The notes under the pieces: generated by a model
What the model was told of the DNA's origin: nothing
What the model saw: only the letters and a program-made list of their open reading frames with translations
Databases searched by the model: none
Part shown: positions 6,033 through 14,416 of the stretch, in pieces
Layout of the letters: the number at the start of each line of letters is the position of its first letter
Numbering within the stretch: the stretch's first letter is position 1
NCBI GenBank assembly: GCA_949346185.1
Contig: CASGVX010000013.1
Span: 1 to 15,378 of the forward strand
Direction: 5' to 3'
Source: an uncultured Lachnospiraceae bacterium
GTDB taxonomy: Bacteria > Bacillota > Clostridia > Lachnospirales > Lachnospiraceae
DNA length: 15,378 nucleotides
Program-made: the position numbers and the translations under genes

Positions 6033-7136
6033 ATGAACATTGTTTGTGAGAAATCAAAGTTATTGGACGGCATTAACATTGCCTTAAAAGCCATTTCCGG
6101 AAAGTCTACGATGGCAATTCTGGAATGCATGGTAATCGAGGCGAGAGATGATAGAATAAAATTAATTGCGAATGATTTGGAAATAGGCATCGAGACTATT
6201 ATAGGGGGACAGATTGAGACAGAGGGTTCTGTAGCGGTGAATGCGAAAGTATTCTATGAGATCATCCGCAAGCTACCCTCAGAGGAAGTGCATATTTCCG
6301 TAGATGACAATTATATGATGAATATTCGATGCGGAAAGGCTACTTTTGATATTTCTGCCAAATCCACAGAGGAATTTCCTTATCTTCCCACGATAGTGAA
6401 GGATAGGAAAATAACGGTTTCTCAATTTACGTTAAAGGAAGTCATTCGCCAGACGGTATTTTCCATTTCCGACAATGAGAATACCAAGGTAATGACTGGA
6501 GAATTATTTGAGATTAAAGGAAATCAGTTGAAAGTAGTATCTCTCGATGGACACCGCATTTCCATCAGAAAGGTGGATTTAAAAGAAAGTTATGATAATG
6601 TCAGCGTGATTATTCCTGGAAAGACGCTGATTGAAATCAGCAAGATATTAAACGGAGATATCGAGGATCAGGTGAATATCTTCTTTACGGAGAAGCATGC
6701 CCTCTTTGAGTTTGAGAATACGATTCTCCTGTCTAGGCTTATAGAGGGAGAATACTATAAAATTGACAAGATGCTTTCCAGCGATTATGATACCAAATTG
6801 ACGGTGAATAAGAAGGATATGCTGGAATGTATTGATAGAACAACTCTCTTAATTAGGGAGTCGGAAAAGAAGCCAGTTATTATTGACATTAAGGATGAAA
6901 CCATGGGATTTTCCATGCATTCAGCCATTGGTTCCATGGATGAGGAGATTGCTGCTACCAAGGAGGGAAAGGATATCCTGATTGGCTTCAATCCTAGATT
7001 TCTCATGGATGCCCTGCGGGTGATAGATGAGGAGGAAATCAATATTTATATGATTAATCCGAAAGCGCCTTGCTTTATCAGGAATGATGAGGAGACATAT
7101 ATTTACCTTATCCTTCCGGTAAACTTTAATATATAG
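6033..7136 (+). CDS. dnaN: DNA polymerase III sliding clamp (beta subunit)
   Basis: A 367-residue clamp that encircles DNA and tethers the replicative polymerase and other repair enzymes. Three similar subdomains are expected. Recognisable motifs include the N-terminus MNIVCEKSKLLDGINIALKA, the SLDGHRISIR segment near the middle and the closing YLILPVNF, which matches the family's C-terminal LPVR-type clamp-partner pocket. Length is normal. GGGGGA (6022-6027) stands 5 nt before the ATG. The gene lies between dnaA and rlbA, the standard order. Confidence 0.97.
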   Translation: MNIVCEKSKLLDGINIALKAISGKSTMAILECMVIEARDDRIKLIANDLEIGIETIIGGQIETEGSVAVNAKVFYEIIRKLPSEEVHISVDDNYMMNIRCGKATFDISAKSTEEFPYLPTIVKDRKITVSQFTLKEVIRQTVFSISDNENTKVMTGELFEIKGNQLKVVSLDGHRISIRKVDLKESYDNVSVIIPGKTLIEISKILNGDIEDQVNIFFTEKHALFEFENTILLSRLIEGEYYKIDKMLSSDYDTKLTVNKKDMLECIDRTTLLIRESEKKPVIIDIKDETMGFSMHSAIGSMDEEIAATKEGKDILIGFNPRFLMDALRVIDEEEINIYMINPKAPCFIRNDEETYIYLILPVNFNI

Positions 7137-7229
7137 CAAAGATGTAAAGCAACTATTTATGCTTATATAGATAGAGATTGTAATTTCTTCTATATGGCTG
7201 AGAAGAGTTGTAGTAGAAAGGTTAGATTT

Positions 7230-7442
7230 ATGACAGCAGTAGAGATTCGAGATGACTTTATCAAACTGGGGCAATTGCTGAAACTGGCCAATCTGGTATC
7301 CTCCGGGGTGGAGGCAAAGGTGGTGATTCAGGATGGGCTGGTGAAGGTCAATGGAGAGGTGGAAACCCGTCGGGGAAAGAAGATTTATCCCCAGGATGTG
7401 GTGGAATACCAAGGGCAAGAGGTCACAGTGATTGGAGAGTAG
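7230..7442 (+). CDS. rlbA: RNA-binding S4-domain protein (RlbA/YaaA type)
   Basis: A 70-residue protein that is almost entirely an S4 RNA-binding domain: LGQLLKLANLVSSGVEAK, then VKVNGEVETRRGKKIYPQDVVEY. Such proteins sit between dnaN and recF in many Firmicutes; in Bacillus the homologue is linked to ribosome assembly. An ATG 36 nt upstream (7194) would add 12 residues but has no ribosome binding site. The chosen ATG has AGAAAGG (7215-7221) 8 nt before it and starts like the family. It ends 3 nt before recF. Confidence 0.9.
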   Translation: MTAVEIRDDFIKLGQLLKLANLVSSGVEAKVVIQDGLVKVNGEVETRRGKKIYPQDVVEYQGQEVTVIGE

Positions 7443-7445
7443 CAT

Positions 7446-8534
7446 ATGTATATTGATACTCTTGAGGTTGGCAATTTTAGAAATTATGATTTTGCCAAGA
7501 TTGATTTTCATAATAAAATAAATATTCTCTATGGCGATAATGCCCAAGGGAAGACAAACATTCTGGAGTCCATCTTTGTCTGCGGGACTACCAAGTCCCA
7601 TAAGGGATGCAAGGACAGGGAATTGATTCGGCTGGGGGAGGAAGAAGCTCACATCCGCATGCATCTGGTGAAGAAAAATATGTCTCATCGGATAGATATG
7701 CATTTGAAAAAAAGCAAGGGGAAGGGCATTGCTATTGATGGCATTCCCATTAAGAGGTCAGGAGAACTTTTAGGGCTTTTGAATGTAATATTCTTTTCCC
7801 CGGAGGATCTTCGGATTATCAAGAATGGCCCTTCCGAGAGAAGAAGGTTTATTAATATGGAGTTATGCCAGCTGGATGCGGTATATCTACATGATTTGGG
7901 AGAGTACAATAAAGTGCTCGCCCAGAGAAATAAACTTCTGAAGCAGATTTATCATCAGCCTTCTCTCAAAGAAACGCTGGAATTGTGGGATATGCAGCTG
8001 GTGGAATATGGCAGCAATCTGATGAAGCGCCGAGATACTTTTGTAAAGGAGATTGGCGAGGTTGTCACCCGGGTAAATGAGAAGCTGACTGGTGGAAAAG
8101 AGCATATTAGCATGACATATGAGCCAGATGTTTCGGTGGATGATTTTGAGAGGAAACTGGCAGATGCCAGGGAGAAGGATTTGAAGACCTGCTCTACTAG
8201 CGTGGGGCCGCACCGAGATGATTTATGCTTTCTGAACGGTGATATAGATTTGAGAAAATATGGCTCTCAGGGGCAGCAGCGTACTTGCGCGCTCTCTCTA
8301 AAGTTGGCGGAGATTGAATTAGTAAAGGATTTGATAGGAGATTCTCCTATCTTATTATTGGATGATGTCCTGTCGGAATTGGATCGCAAGCGGCAGAATT
8401 ATCTGATGGATAGCATCCATGATATTCAGGCCATTATTACATGTACAGGCATTGAGGAGTTTGTGGGGAGCAGATTGACATTGGATAAGATTTTTAGGGT
8501 GGAACAGGGAGAAATTACTGTTCAGGCAAATTGA
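7446..8534 (+). CDS. recF: DNA replication and repair protein RecF
   Basis: A 362-residue SMC-like ATPase that helps load RecA at single-stranded gaps. Walker A GDNAQGKTN is at 30-38, the ABC signature region YGSQGQQR at 272-279, and Walker B LLLDDVLSELD with Asp306/Asp307. The N-terminus (LEVGNFRNY) and FFSPEDLRIIKNGPSERRRF are hallmark family segments. GGAGAG just before the ATG overlaps the end of rlbA, so the two are probably translationally coupled. Confidence 0.97.
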   Translation: MYIDTLEVGNFRNYDFAKIDFHNKINILYGDNAQGKTNILESIFVCGTTKSHKGCKDRELIRLGEEEAHIRMHLVKKNMSHRIDMHLKKSKGKGIAIDGIPIKRSGELLGLLNVIFFSPEDLRIIKNGPSERRRFINMELCQLDAVYLHDLGEYNKVLAQRNKLLKQIYHQPSLKETLELWDMQLVEYGSNLMKRRDTFVKEIGEVVTRVNEKLTGGKEHISMTYEPDVSVDDFERKLADAREKDLKTCSTSVGPHRDDLCFLNGDIDLRKYGSQGQQRTCALSLKLAEIELVKDLIGDSPILLLDDVLSELDRKRQNYLMDSIHDIQAIITCTGIEEFVGSRLTLDKIFRVEQGEITVQAN

Positions 8535-8640
8535 TTAGCTGGAACCAATGCAGCAGCATGGATTCTAGGTTTATCGCATAATGAGATGAATGGCTGTGAA
8601 TAGCGGCTGTCGCCAGTCAGCGAGTATTGTGGTATGTTCG

Positions 8641-8698
8641 TGTCCGCACTGCGACATGGACATTGCAGGATGCATCAAGGCAGTGCAGAAATGAGGAA
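8641..8698 (+). promoter_or_regulatory. gyrB leader with interleaved inverted repeats
   Basis: TGTCC (8641-8645) pairs with GGACA (8658-8662), and GCACTGC (8646-8652), in the loop between them, pairs with GCAGTGC (8680-8686). The last arm begins a 19-nt segment, GCAGTGCAGAAATGAGGAA (8680-8698), nearly identical to one before gyrA and ending in the ribosome binding site. The stems are short, so the structure is weaker than that at gyrA. Confidence 0.4.
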
Positions 8699-8702
8699 AA
8701 TT

Positions 8703-10625
8703 ATGGGAACAGAAGTGAATGGTGAATATGGTGCGGATCAGATTCAGATATTAGAGGGATTGGAAGCGGTGCGCAAAAGACCGGGAATGTATATTGGCAG
8801 TACTTCAGTTCGCGGTCTTCATCATTTGGTGTATGAGATTGTAGACAATGCTGTGGATGAAGCGCTGGCAGGTTACTGTGATGAGATTACTGTCACGGTT
8901 CAGGAAGATAATTCTATCAAGGTGGTGGATAATGGGCGCGGCATTCCTGTGGGGATTAATCAAAAAGCAGGACTTCCAGCAGTGGAGGTAGTATTTACCG
9001 TGCTCCATGCCGGCGGTAAGTTCGGCGGTGGCGGATACAAGGTCTCAGGAGGACTCCACGGAGTGGGGGCTTCTGTTGTCAATGCTCTTTCTGAATGGCT
9101 GGAAGTGACGATTCACATAGATGGGAAAATGTACAGGCAGCGCTATGAGCGGGGACATGTCATGTATCCTTTGAAGGAAGTCGGAACCACTGACCGTTCT
9201 GGAACGGAAGTAATATTTCTTCCCGATAAGAAGATATTTGAAGAGACGGAATATGATTATGACATTTTGAGGCAGCGCTTGCGGGAGATGGCCTTCCTCA
9301 CCAAGGGATTGAAGATTATTCTGGTGGATGAGAGGCTGGAAGAGCCTAAGGTGCGGGAGTTCCATTATGAGGGGGGCATCAAGGAATACGTGGAGTACCT
9401 GAATCGTCATAAGGATCCGCTATACAATGAAATTGTATATTGCGAGGGTCAGCGGGGCGACGTATACGTGGAAGTGGCCATGCAGCACAATGACTCGTAT
9501 GCGGAAGGGACTTACAGTTTTGTAAATAATATTACTACCCCGGAAGGGGGAACGCATCTGACGGGTTTTCGCAATGCGCTGACAAAGACATTTAATGATT
9601 ATGCCAAGAAAAATAAGATTATCAAGGAAAAGGAGGAAAATCTCTCCGGGGAAGATATACGAGAGGGGCTTTCCGCTATTGTGAGCATTAAGATATCAGA
9701 ACCCCAGTTTGAGGGGCAGACAAAGCAGAAATTAGGAAATAGTCAGGCGAGAGGTGCTGTGGAATCTGTAGTTACAGAACAACTTACTTATTTTCTGGAG
9801 CAGAATCCTACTGTGGCAAAGACTATCTGCGACAAGGCGCTTTTGGCGCAGAGGGCTAGGGATGCTGCTAGGAAGGCAAGGGATTTGACCCGCAGGAAGA
9901 CTGCGCTGGAAGGAACCAGCCTGCCCGGTAAATTGGCAGATTGCAGCGACAAAGACCCGAAGAACTGCGAGATTTATATCGTGGAGGGAGATTCCGCCGG
10001 AGGAAGCGCCAAGACTGCCAGGAACCGTGCCACTCAGGCAATTCTTCCCCTTCGGGGCAAGATTCTAAATGTGGAGAAGGCAAGACTGGACAGAATCTTG
10101 GTTAATGAGGAAATTAAGGCGATGATTACTGCCTTTGGCACGGGAATTGATGAAGATTTCGACATCGACAAGCTGCGCTATGATAAAATTGTCATCATGA
10201 CGGATGCAGACGTGGATGGCGCCCACATTGCCACTCTGATGCTGACCTTCCTGTACCGATTTATGCCGGAACTGATTCGCAAGGGTCATGTGTATCTGGC
10301 TCAGCCACCCTTGTATAAGGTGGAGAGGAATAAGAAGGTCTGGTATGCCTATGATGACAATGAATTGAATAACATCTTAGGAGAAATTGGAAGGGATGGA
10401 AATAATAAAATCCAGCGATATAAAGGTCTGGGTGAGATGGATGCTGACCAGCTCTGGGATACCACGATGGATCCGGAAAAGAGGGTTCTTCTGCGAGTAA
10501 ATATTGATGAGGAGAGCGAGTCAGAAATTGATGTGGTATTTAATACCCTCATGGGTGACAAAGTAGAACCGAGACGAGAATTTATTGAGAAGAATGCAAA
10601 GTATGTAAGGAATTTAGATATATAA
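8703..10625 (+). CDS. gyrB: DNA gyrase subunit B
   Basis: A 640-residue ATPase subunit of gyrase, which introduces negative supercoils with GyrA. The GHKL ATPase domain has VDNAVDEALAG (catalytic Glu53), DNGRGIPVG and GGGGYKVSGGLHGVGASVVNAL. The TOPRIM domain has IVEGDSAGG (Glu428, Asp430) and TDADVDGAHI (Asp501, Asp503, Asp505). The C-terminus RRFIEKNAKYVRN-type ending (here RREFIEKNAKYVRNLDI) is typical. The long insert of E. coli GyrB is absent, as is normal in Gram-positives. An ATG-less upstream extension to 8634 (GTT-TTC region, giving 23 extra residues) lacks a binding site; the ATG at 8703 has GAGG 6 nt before it and starts like known GyrB. Confidence 0.97.
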   Translation: MGTEVNGEYGADQIQILEGLEAVRKRPGMYIGSTSVRGLHHLVYEIVDNAVDEALAGYCDEITVTVQEDNSIKVVDNGRGIPVGINQKAGLPAVEVVFTVLHAGGKFGGGGYKVSGGLHGVGASVVNALSEWLEVTIHIDGKMYRQRYERGHVMYPLKEVGTTDRSGTEVIFLPDKKIFEETEYDYDILRQRLREMAFLTKGLKIILVDERLEEPKVREFHYEGGIKEYVEYLNRHKDPLYNEIVYCEGQRGDVYVEVAMQHNDSYAEGTYSFVNNITTPEGGTHLTGFRNALTKTFNDYAKKNKIIKEKEENLSGEDIREGLSAIVSIKISEPQFEGQTKQKLGNSQARGAVESVVTEQLTYFLEQNPTVAKTICDKALLAQRARDAARKARDLTRRKTALEGTSLPGKLADCSDKDPKNCEIYIVEGDSAGGSAKTARNRATQAILPLRGKILNVEKARLDRILVNEEIKAMITAFGTGIDEDFDIDKLRYDKIVIMTDADVDGAHIATLMLTFLYRFMPELIRKGHVYLAQPPLYKVERNKKVWYAYDDNELNNILGEIGRDGNNKIQRYKGLGEMDADQLWDTTMDPEKRVLLRVNIDEESESEIDVVFNTLMGDKVEPRREFIEKNAKYVRNLDI

Positions 10626-10663
10626 TTCTAGAAGGAAAGATTGGAGGGATTCTTTTCTTCTAA

Positions 10664-10732
10664 CCAGTTTGTATCTGTGCGCTGCTTGCCGCAAACTGGA
10701 ACATGCGCAAAAAGCAGCGCAGAAATGAGGAA
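10664..10732 (+). promoter_or_regulatory. gyrA leader: interleaved stems, possible H-type pseudoknot
   Basis: Arm a CCAGTTTG (10664-10671) pairs with a' CAAACTGG (10692-10699). Arm b TGCGCTGCTT (10678-10687) lies inside that loop and pairs with b' AAGCAGCGCA (10712-10721). The order a-b-a'-b' with linkers of 6, 4 and 12 nt fits an H-type pseudoknot or two mutually exclusive hairpins. The b' arm ends 5 nt before the GAGG ribosome binding site (10727-10730), so folding could limit gyrA translation. The 19-nt segment at 10714-10732 matches the gyrB leader at 18 positions. Confidence 0.55.
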
Positions 10733-10735
10733 GAG

Positions 10736-13393
10736 ATGGACGAAAATATATTTGATAAAGTCAATGATGTGGATTTGAAAAGAACCATGGAGACATCTTA
10801 CATAGATTATGCCATGTCCGTTATTGCTGCAAGGGCTTTGCCAGATGTGAGGGATGGATTGAAGCCGGTGCAGAGAAGGATATTATATGCAATGGCGGAG
10901 CTGCATAATGATCCGGATAAGCCTCATCGTAAATGTGCCCGTATCGTGGGTGATACCATGGGTAAATATCACCCTCACGGAGATAGTTCCATCTATGGAG
11001 CATTGGTAAATCTGGCTCAGGAATGGTCTACCAGGTATCCCCTAGTGGATGGCCATGGAAACTTCGGTTCTGTAGATGGGGACGGCGCTGCCGCCATGCG
11101 TTATACAGAGGCGAGGCTGAGCAAGATTTCTAAGAAAATGCTGGATGATATTGAGAAAGATACTGTGGACTTCGTACCGAACTTCGACGAGACGGAGAAG
11201 GAACCGGTAGTGCTTCCCGCCAGATTTCCCAATCTTCTGGTAAACGGCACTTCTGGCATTGCAGTAGGAATGGCTACCAATATTCCTCCCCATAATTTGC
11301 GGGAAGTGATTGACGGCGTAGTGAAATTGATTGATGATATCTGTGATGAAAAGAGTACCACGATAGAAGAGATTATGAATATCATCAAGGGTCCGGATTT
11401 TCCCACGGGAGCGGAAATTCTGGGTACAAGAGGAATTGAGGATGCCTACCGCACCGGGCGGGGCAAAATCCGTGTCCGCGCCATTACAAATATCGAGCCC
11501 ATGGATAATGGAAAGAATCGTATTGTAGTGACAGAACTACCTTATATGGTGAATAAGGCAAAATTAATTGAGAAAATATCAGAACTTCACAGGGATAAGA
11601 AAGTGGATGGCATCACGGATCTTCGGGACGAGACGAATAGGGAGGGAATGCGTATCTGTATCGAGCTTCGCCGGGATGTGAATCCAAATATTGTATTGAA
11701 CCAGTTGTTCAAGCATACTCAGATGCAGGATACTTTTGGCGTGATTATGCTCGCTTTGGTGAATAATGAGCCGGTGGTTATGAACTTGATGCAGATGCTT
11801 CAGTATTATCTGAAGCATCAGGAGGAAGTGGTTACCCGCAGGACAAAGTACGAGTTGAATAAGGCAGAGGAACGGGCGCATATTCTGCAGGGATTGCTTA
11901 TTGCTCTGGATAATATTGACGAGGTGATTAGCATTATCCGGGGCTCTAAGAGTACCAATGAGGCCAAGGAAAAGTTAATTGCACGATTTGAACTTTCCCA
12001 GCCACAGGCAGATGCCATCGTGGAGATGCGTCTCCGTGCCCTGACAGGCTTGGAGCGAGAGAAAATCGAGAATGAATTTGAAGAATTGCAGAAGAAGATT
12101 CAGGAATTTAAAGCGATTTTGGCAGATAGGAAGATTCTTTTGGGAGTTATCAGGGAAGAGATTCTGGTCATCCGCAATAAGTATGGGGATGAGAGGCGTA
12201 CTTCCATCGGATATGATGAATTTGACATTTCCATGGAGGACATGATTCCTAGGGAAAATACGGTAATTACTATGACAAAGCTGGGATATATCAAGCGCAT
12301 GACCATGGAGAATTTTAACAGCCAGCACCGGGGAGGCAAGGGCATCAAGGGAATGCAGACCATTGAAAATGATTATGTGGAAGAGTTATTTATGGCTACT
12401 ACCCACCACTATATTATGTTTTTCACCAACATGGGCAGGGTATACCGATTGAAAGCATATGAGATTCCTGAGTCCAGCCGTACGGCTAGGGGTACTGCTA
12501 TCATTAATCTGCTGCAGCTCCTGCCGGAGGAAAAGATTACGGCGGTGATTCCTCTCAGGGAGTACGAGGATGGAAAATATCTTTTCATGGCCACTAGGAA
12601 AGGGCTTGTGAAGAAGACTTCGATTATTGATTATGCTAATATTAGAAAATCTGGTCTGCAGGCAATTAAGCTGCGGGAGGATGATGAGCTGATCGAGGTG
12701 AAAGTAACCAATAGGGAAAAAGAAATCCTTTTGGTGACAAAGCATGGGCAGTGCATTAGGTTCCATGAAAATGACGTGCGTCCTACAGGGAGGACTTCCA
12801 TGGGCGTGATTGGCATGAACCTCACCTATGATGATGAGGTGGTGGCAATGCAGATGAACAGTCAGGGAGACAGCATCCTTCTGGTATCCCAATATGGCTT
12901 GGGCAAGCGTACATCTATGGAAGAGTTTACTGTGCAGTACCGGGGCGGCAAGGGCGTGAAGTGCTATAAAATCACAGAAAAGACTGGAAATGTCATTGGC
13001 GCCAAGGCAGTGAATGATGAAAATGAAGTGATGCTGATTACTACAGAGGGAATTATTATTCAGTTGAAGGTTTCAGAAGTTTCCCAATTAGGAAGGATTA
13101 CTTCCGGGGTAAAGCTGATTAATTTGGATAATACGAAAGATATTGTAGTGGCAAGCCTTGCCAAGGTGCGGGAAGCCGTGCCAGAGGAGGACAGCACGAA
13201 CGACGAAGAAAGCATGGAAGATGGCTCTGACGTTGGAGAGGAAGTTTTGACAGAAAATAGTGCTGCTAATGAGGAAAAACATTTGACAGAAAATAGTGTA
13301 AAAGATATGACAAATATATCTAACAATGTATCTGACGATATAGATGGTTCTCTAAATAAATTGCTAGAGAGGGCAGAAGAAGAGAAAGAGTGA
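10736..13393 (+). CDS. gyrA: DNA gyrase subunit A
   Basis: An 885-residue DNA cleavage and rejoining subunit of gyrase. The catalytic Tyr123 is in AMRYTEARL. The quinolone region reads HPHGDSSIYGAL, with Ser84 and Gly88 at the places of E. coli Ser83 and Asp87. The C-terminal beta-pinwheel has the GyrA-box-like QHRGGKGIKGM and further repeats such as QYRGGKGVKCY. After the pinwheel comes a tail of about 75 residues, mostly acidic, with a 12-residue repeat beginning LTENS. The ATG at 10736 has GAGG 5 nt before it; an upstream ATG at 10703 would add 11 residues but lacks a site and overlaps the leader. ParC is unlikely given the pinwheel box and the pairing with gyrB. Confidence 0.97.
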   Translation: MDENIFDKVNDVDLKRTMETSYIDYAMSVIAARALPDVRDGLKPVQRRILYAMAELHNDPDKPHRKCARIVGDTMGKYHPHGDSSIYGALVNLAQEWSTRYPLVDGHGNFGSVDGDGAAAMRYTEARLSKISKKMLDDIEKDTVDFVPNFDETEKEPVVLPARFPNLLVNGTSGIAVGMATNIPPHNLREVIDGVVKLIDDICDEKSTTIEEIMNIIKGPDFPTGAEILGTRGIEDAYRTGRGKIRVRAITNIEPMDNGKNRIVVTELPYMVNKAKLIEKISELHRDKKVDGITDLRDETNREGMRICIELRRDVNPNIVLNQLFKHTQMQDTFGVIMLALVNNEPVVMNLMQMLQYYLKHQEEVVTRRTKYELNKAEERAHILQGLLIALDNIDEVISIIRGSKSTNEAKEKLIARFELSQPQADAIVEMRLRALTGLEREKIENEFEELQKKIQEFKAILADRKILLGVIREEILVIRNKYGDERRTSIGYDEFDISMEDMIPRENTVITMTKLGYIKRMTMENFNSQHRGGKGIKGMQTIENDYVEELFMATTHHYIMFFTNMGRVYRLKAYEIPESSRTARGTAIINLLQLLPEEKITAVIPLREYEDGKYLFMATRKGLVKKTSIIDYANIRKSGLQAIKLREDDELIEVKVTNREKEILLVTKHGQCIRFHENDVRPTGRTSMGVIGMNLTYDDEVVAMQMNSQGDSILLVSQYGLGKRTSMEEFTVQYRGGKGVKCYKITEKTGNVIGAKAVNDENEVMLITTEGIIIQLKVSEVSQLGRITSGVKLINLDNTKDIVVASLAKVREAVPEEDSTNDEESMEDGSDVGEEVLTENSAANEEKHLTENSVKDMTNISNNVSDDIDGSLNKLLERAEEEKE
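13246..13298 (+). repeat. 36-bp spaced direct repeat in the gyrA acidic tail
   Basis: TTTGACAGAAAATAGTG occurs identically at 13246-13262 and 13282-13298, in the same reading frame (LTENS). It reflects a recent duplication of 12 codons in a probably disordered tail. Each copy contains a perfect TTGACA; the second is followed at 17 nt by TATGAC (13306-13311), a weak possible promoter for the fumarase genes. Confidence 0.7.
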
Positions 13394-13491
13394 TGCTTAT
13401 CATTGATAACTTGTCCAGTAGCATAAGGTTTAGAGGAATTGACAGAAAGCCGAAATAAGTGACAGGTGACAGAGAAAAGAGGTTGGCGAGT

Positions 13492-14334
13492 ATGAGAGAA
13501 ATTTCTACTGATGTGATAACGAAGAACATCAAAGAAATGTGCATTGAGGCTAATTTAACCCTGACGGAAGATGTAAAGGAAAAATTATATCAGATGGAGG
13601 GGGAAGAGACGAAGAAGCTGGGAAAGCAGATTCTTGGCCAGCTGAAGGAGAATCTTCAGATAGCGGAGGAAAAGAGCATTCCCATCTGTCAGGATACTGG
13701 AATGGCAGTGGTGTTCATGAAAATAGGACAGGAAGTGCATATAGCGGGAGGAAATCTGGAGGATGCCATCAATGAGGGAATCCGCCAGGGCTATGTGGAT
13801 GGATATCTGCGGAAATCTGTGGTGAAAGATCCCATTGACCGCGTGAATACCAAAGATAATACGCCGGGAGTAATTCACTATGAGATAGTACCGGGAGAAA
13901 ACGTAGAGATAACCGTGGCTCCCAAGGGATTCGGCAGTGAGAATATGAGCCGGGTAGTGATGCTAAAGCCTGCAGATGGCATCGAAGGCGTGAAGGATGT
14001 CATTATCGAGACAGTGAAATTGGCGGGACCCAATGCCTGTCCTCCGGTGGTGGTGGGAGTTGGCATCGGAGGCACTTTTGAAAAATGTGCCCTTCTGGCC
14101 AAGAAAGCCCTTACAAGGGAATTGGGCAGCCATAACGCTATTCCTTATGTGAAGGAATTGGAGGAGGAAATGCTTGCAAAAATCAATGAATTGGGAATTG
14201 GGCCAGCGGGCTTAGGGGGAAATACTACTGCTCTGGGCATAAATATTGAGACCTATCCCACCCACATTGCAGGGCTGCCTGTAGCAGTCAATATGTGCTG
14301 CCATGTGAACCGCCATAAGACAAGGATAATATGA
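13492..14334 (+). CDS. fumA: Class I fumarate hydratase, alpha subunit
   Basis: A 280-residue subunit of the oxygen-sensitive 4Fe-4S fumarase that interconverts fumarate and malate with the beta subunit encoded next. Family hallmarks are PICQDTGMAVVF (Cys66), GGLEDAINEG-type and RKSVVKDPIDRVNTKDNTPGVIHYEIVPG segments, NACPPVVVGVGIGGTFEKCALL (Cys183, Cys199) and the ending NMCCHVNRHK (Cys269/Cys270). Cys66, Cys183 and Cys269 or 270 are the likely cluster ligands by spacing with single-chain class I fumarases. The ATG at 13492 has AAGAGG 9 nt before it; a GTG at 13459 would add 11 residues but is less typical. Tartrate dehydratase (TtdA) is the main alternative, but the context and length favour fumarase. 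Confidence 0.88.
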   Translation: MREISTDVITKNIKEMCIEANLTLTEDVKEKLYQMEGEETKKLGKQILGQLKENLQIAEEKSIPICQDTGMAVVFMKIGQEVHIAGGNLEDAINEGIRQGYVDGYLRKSVVKDPIDRVNTKDNTPGVIHYEIVPGENVEITVAPKGFGSENMSRVVMLKPADGIEGVKDVIIETVKLAGPNACPPVVVGVGIGGTFEKCALLAKKALTRELGSHNAIPYVKELEEEMLAKINELGIGPAGLGGNTTALGINIETYPTHIAGLPVAVNMCCHVNRHKTRII

Positions 14335-14416
14335 GAAGATGAACCGCATAGCAGCGAATGAACGTGACATGATAGAATGACTGAGAATCGTTATGATAAA
14401 AAGGGAGGAAGATGCT

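Noticed and set aside
7194..7229. Upstream ATG start for the S4-domain gene
   Set aside because: It has no ribosome binding site and adds residues not typical of the family; the ATG at 7230 fits better.
6921..7703. Long minus-strand open frame of 260 codons
   Set aside because: It lies opposite dnaN, rlbA and recF, all clearly real; the translation has no recognisable motif and no binding site.
8475..8497. TTGACA in the 3' end of recF as a gyrB promoter
   Set aside because: No -10-like hexamer is found at 16-18 nt spacing.
8634..8702. N-terminal extension of GyrB
   Set aside because: The added residues overlap the leader repeat, have no binding site and do not resemble GyrB.
12386..12892. 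Minus-strand open frame of 168 codons
   Set aside because: It is antisense to the GyrA pinwheel and has no family features.
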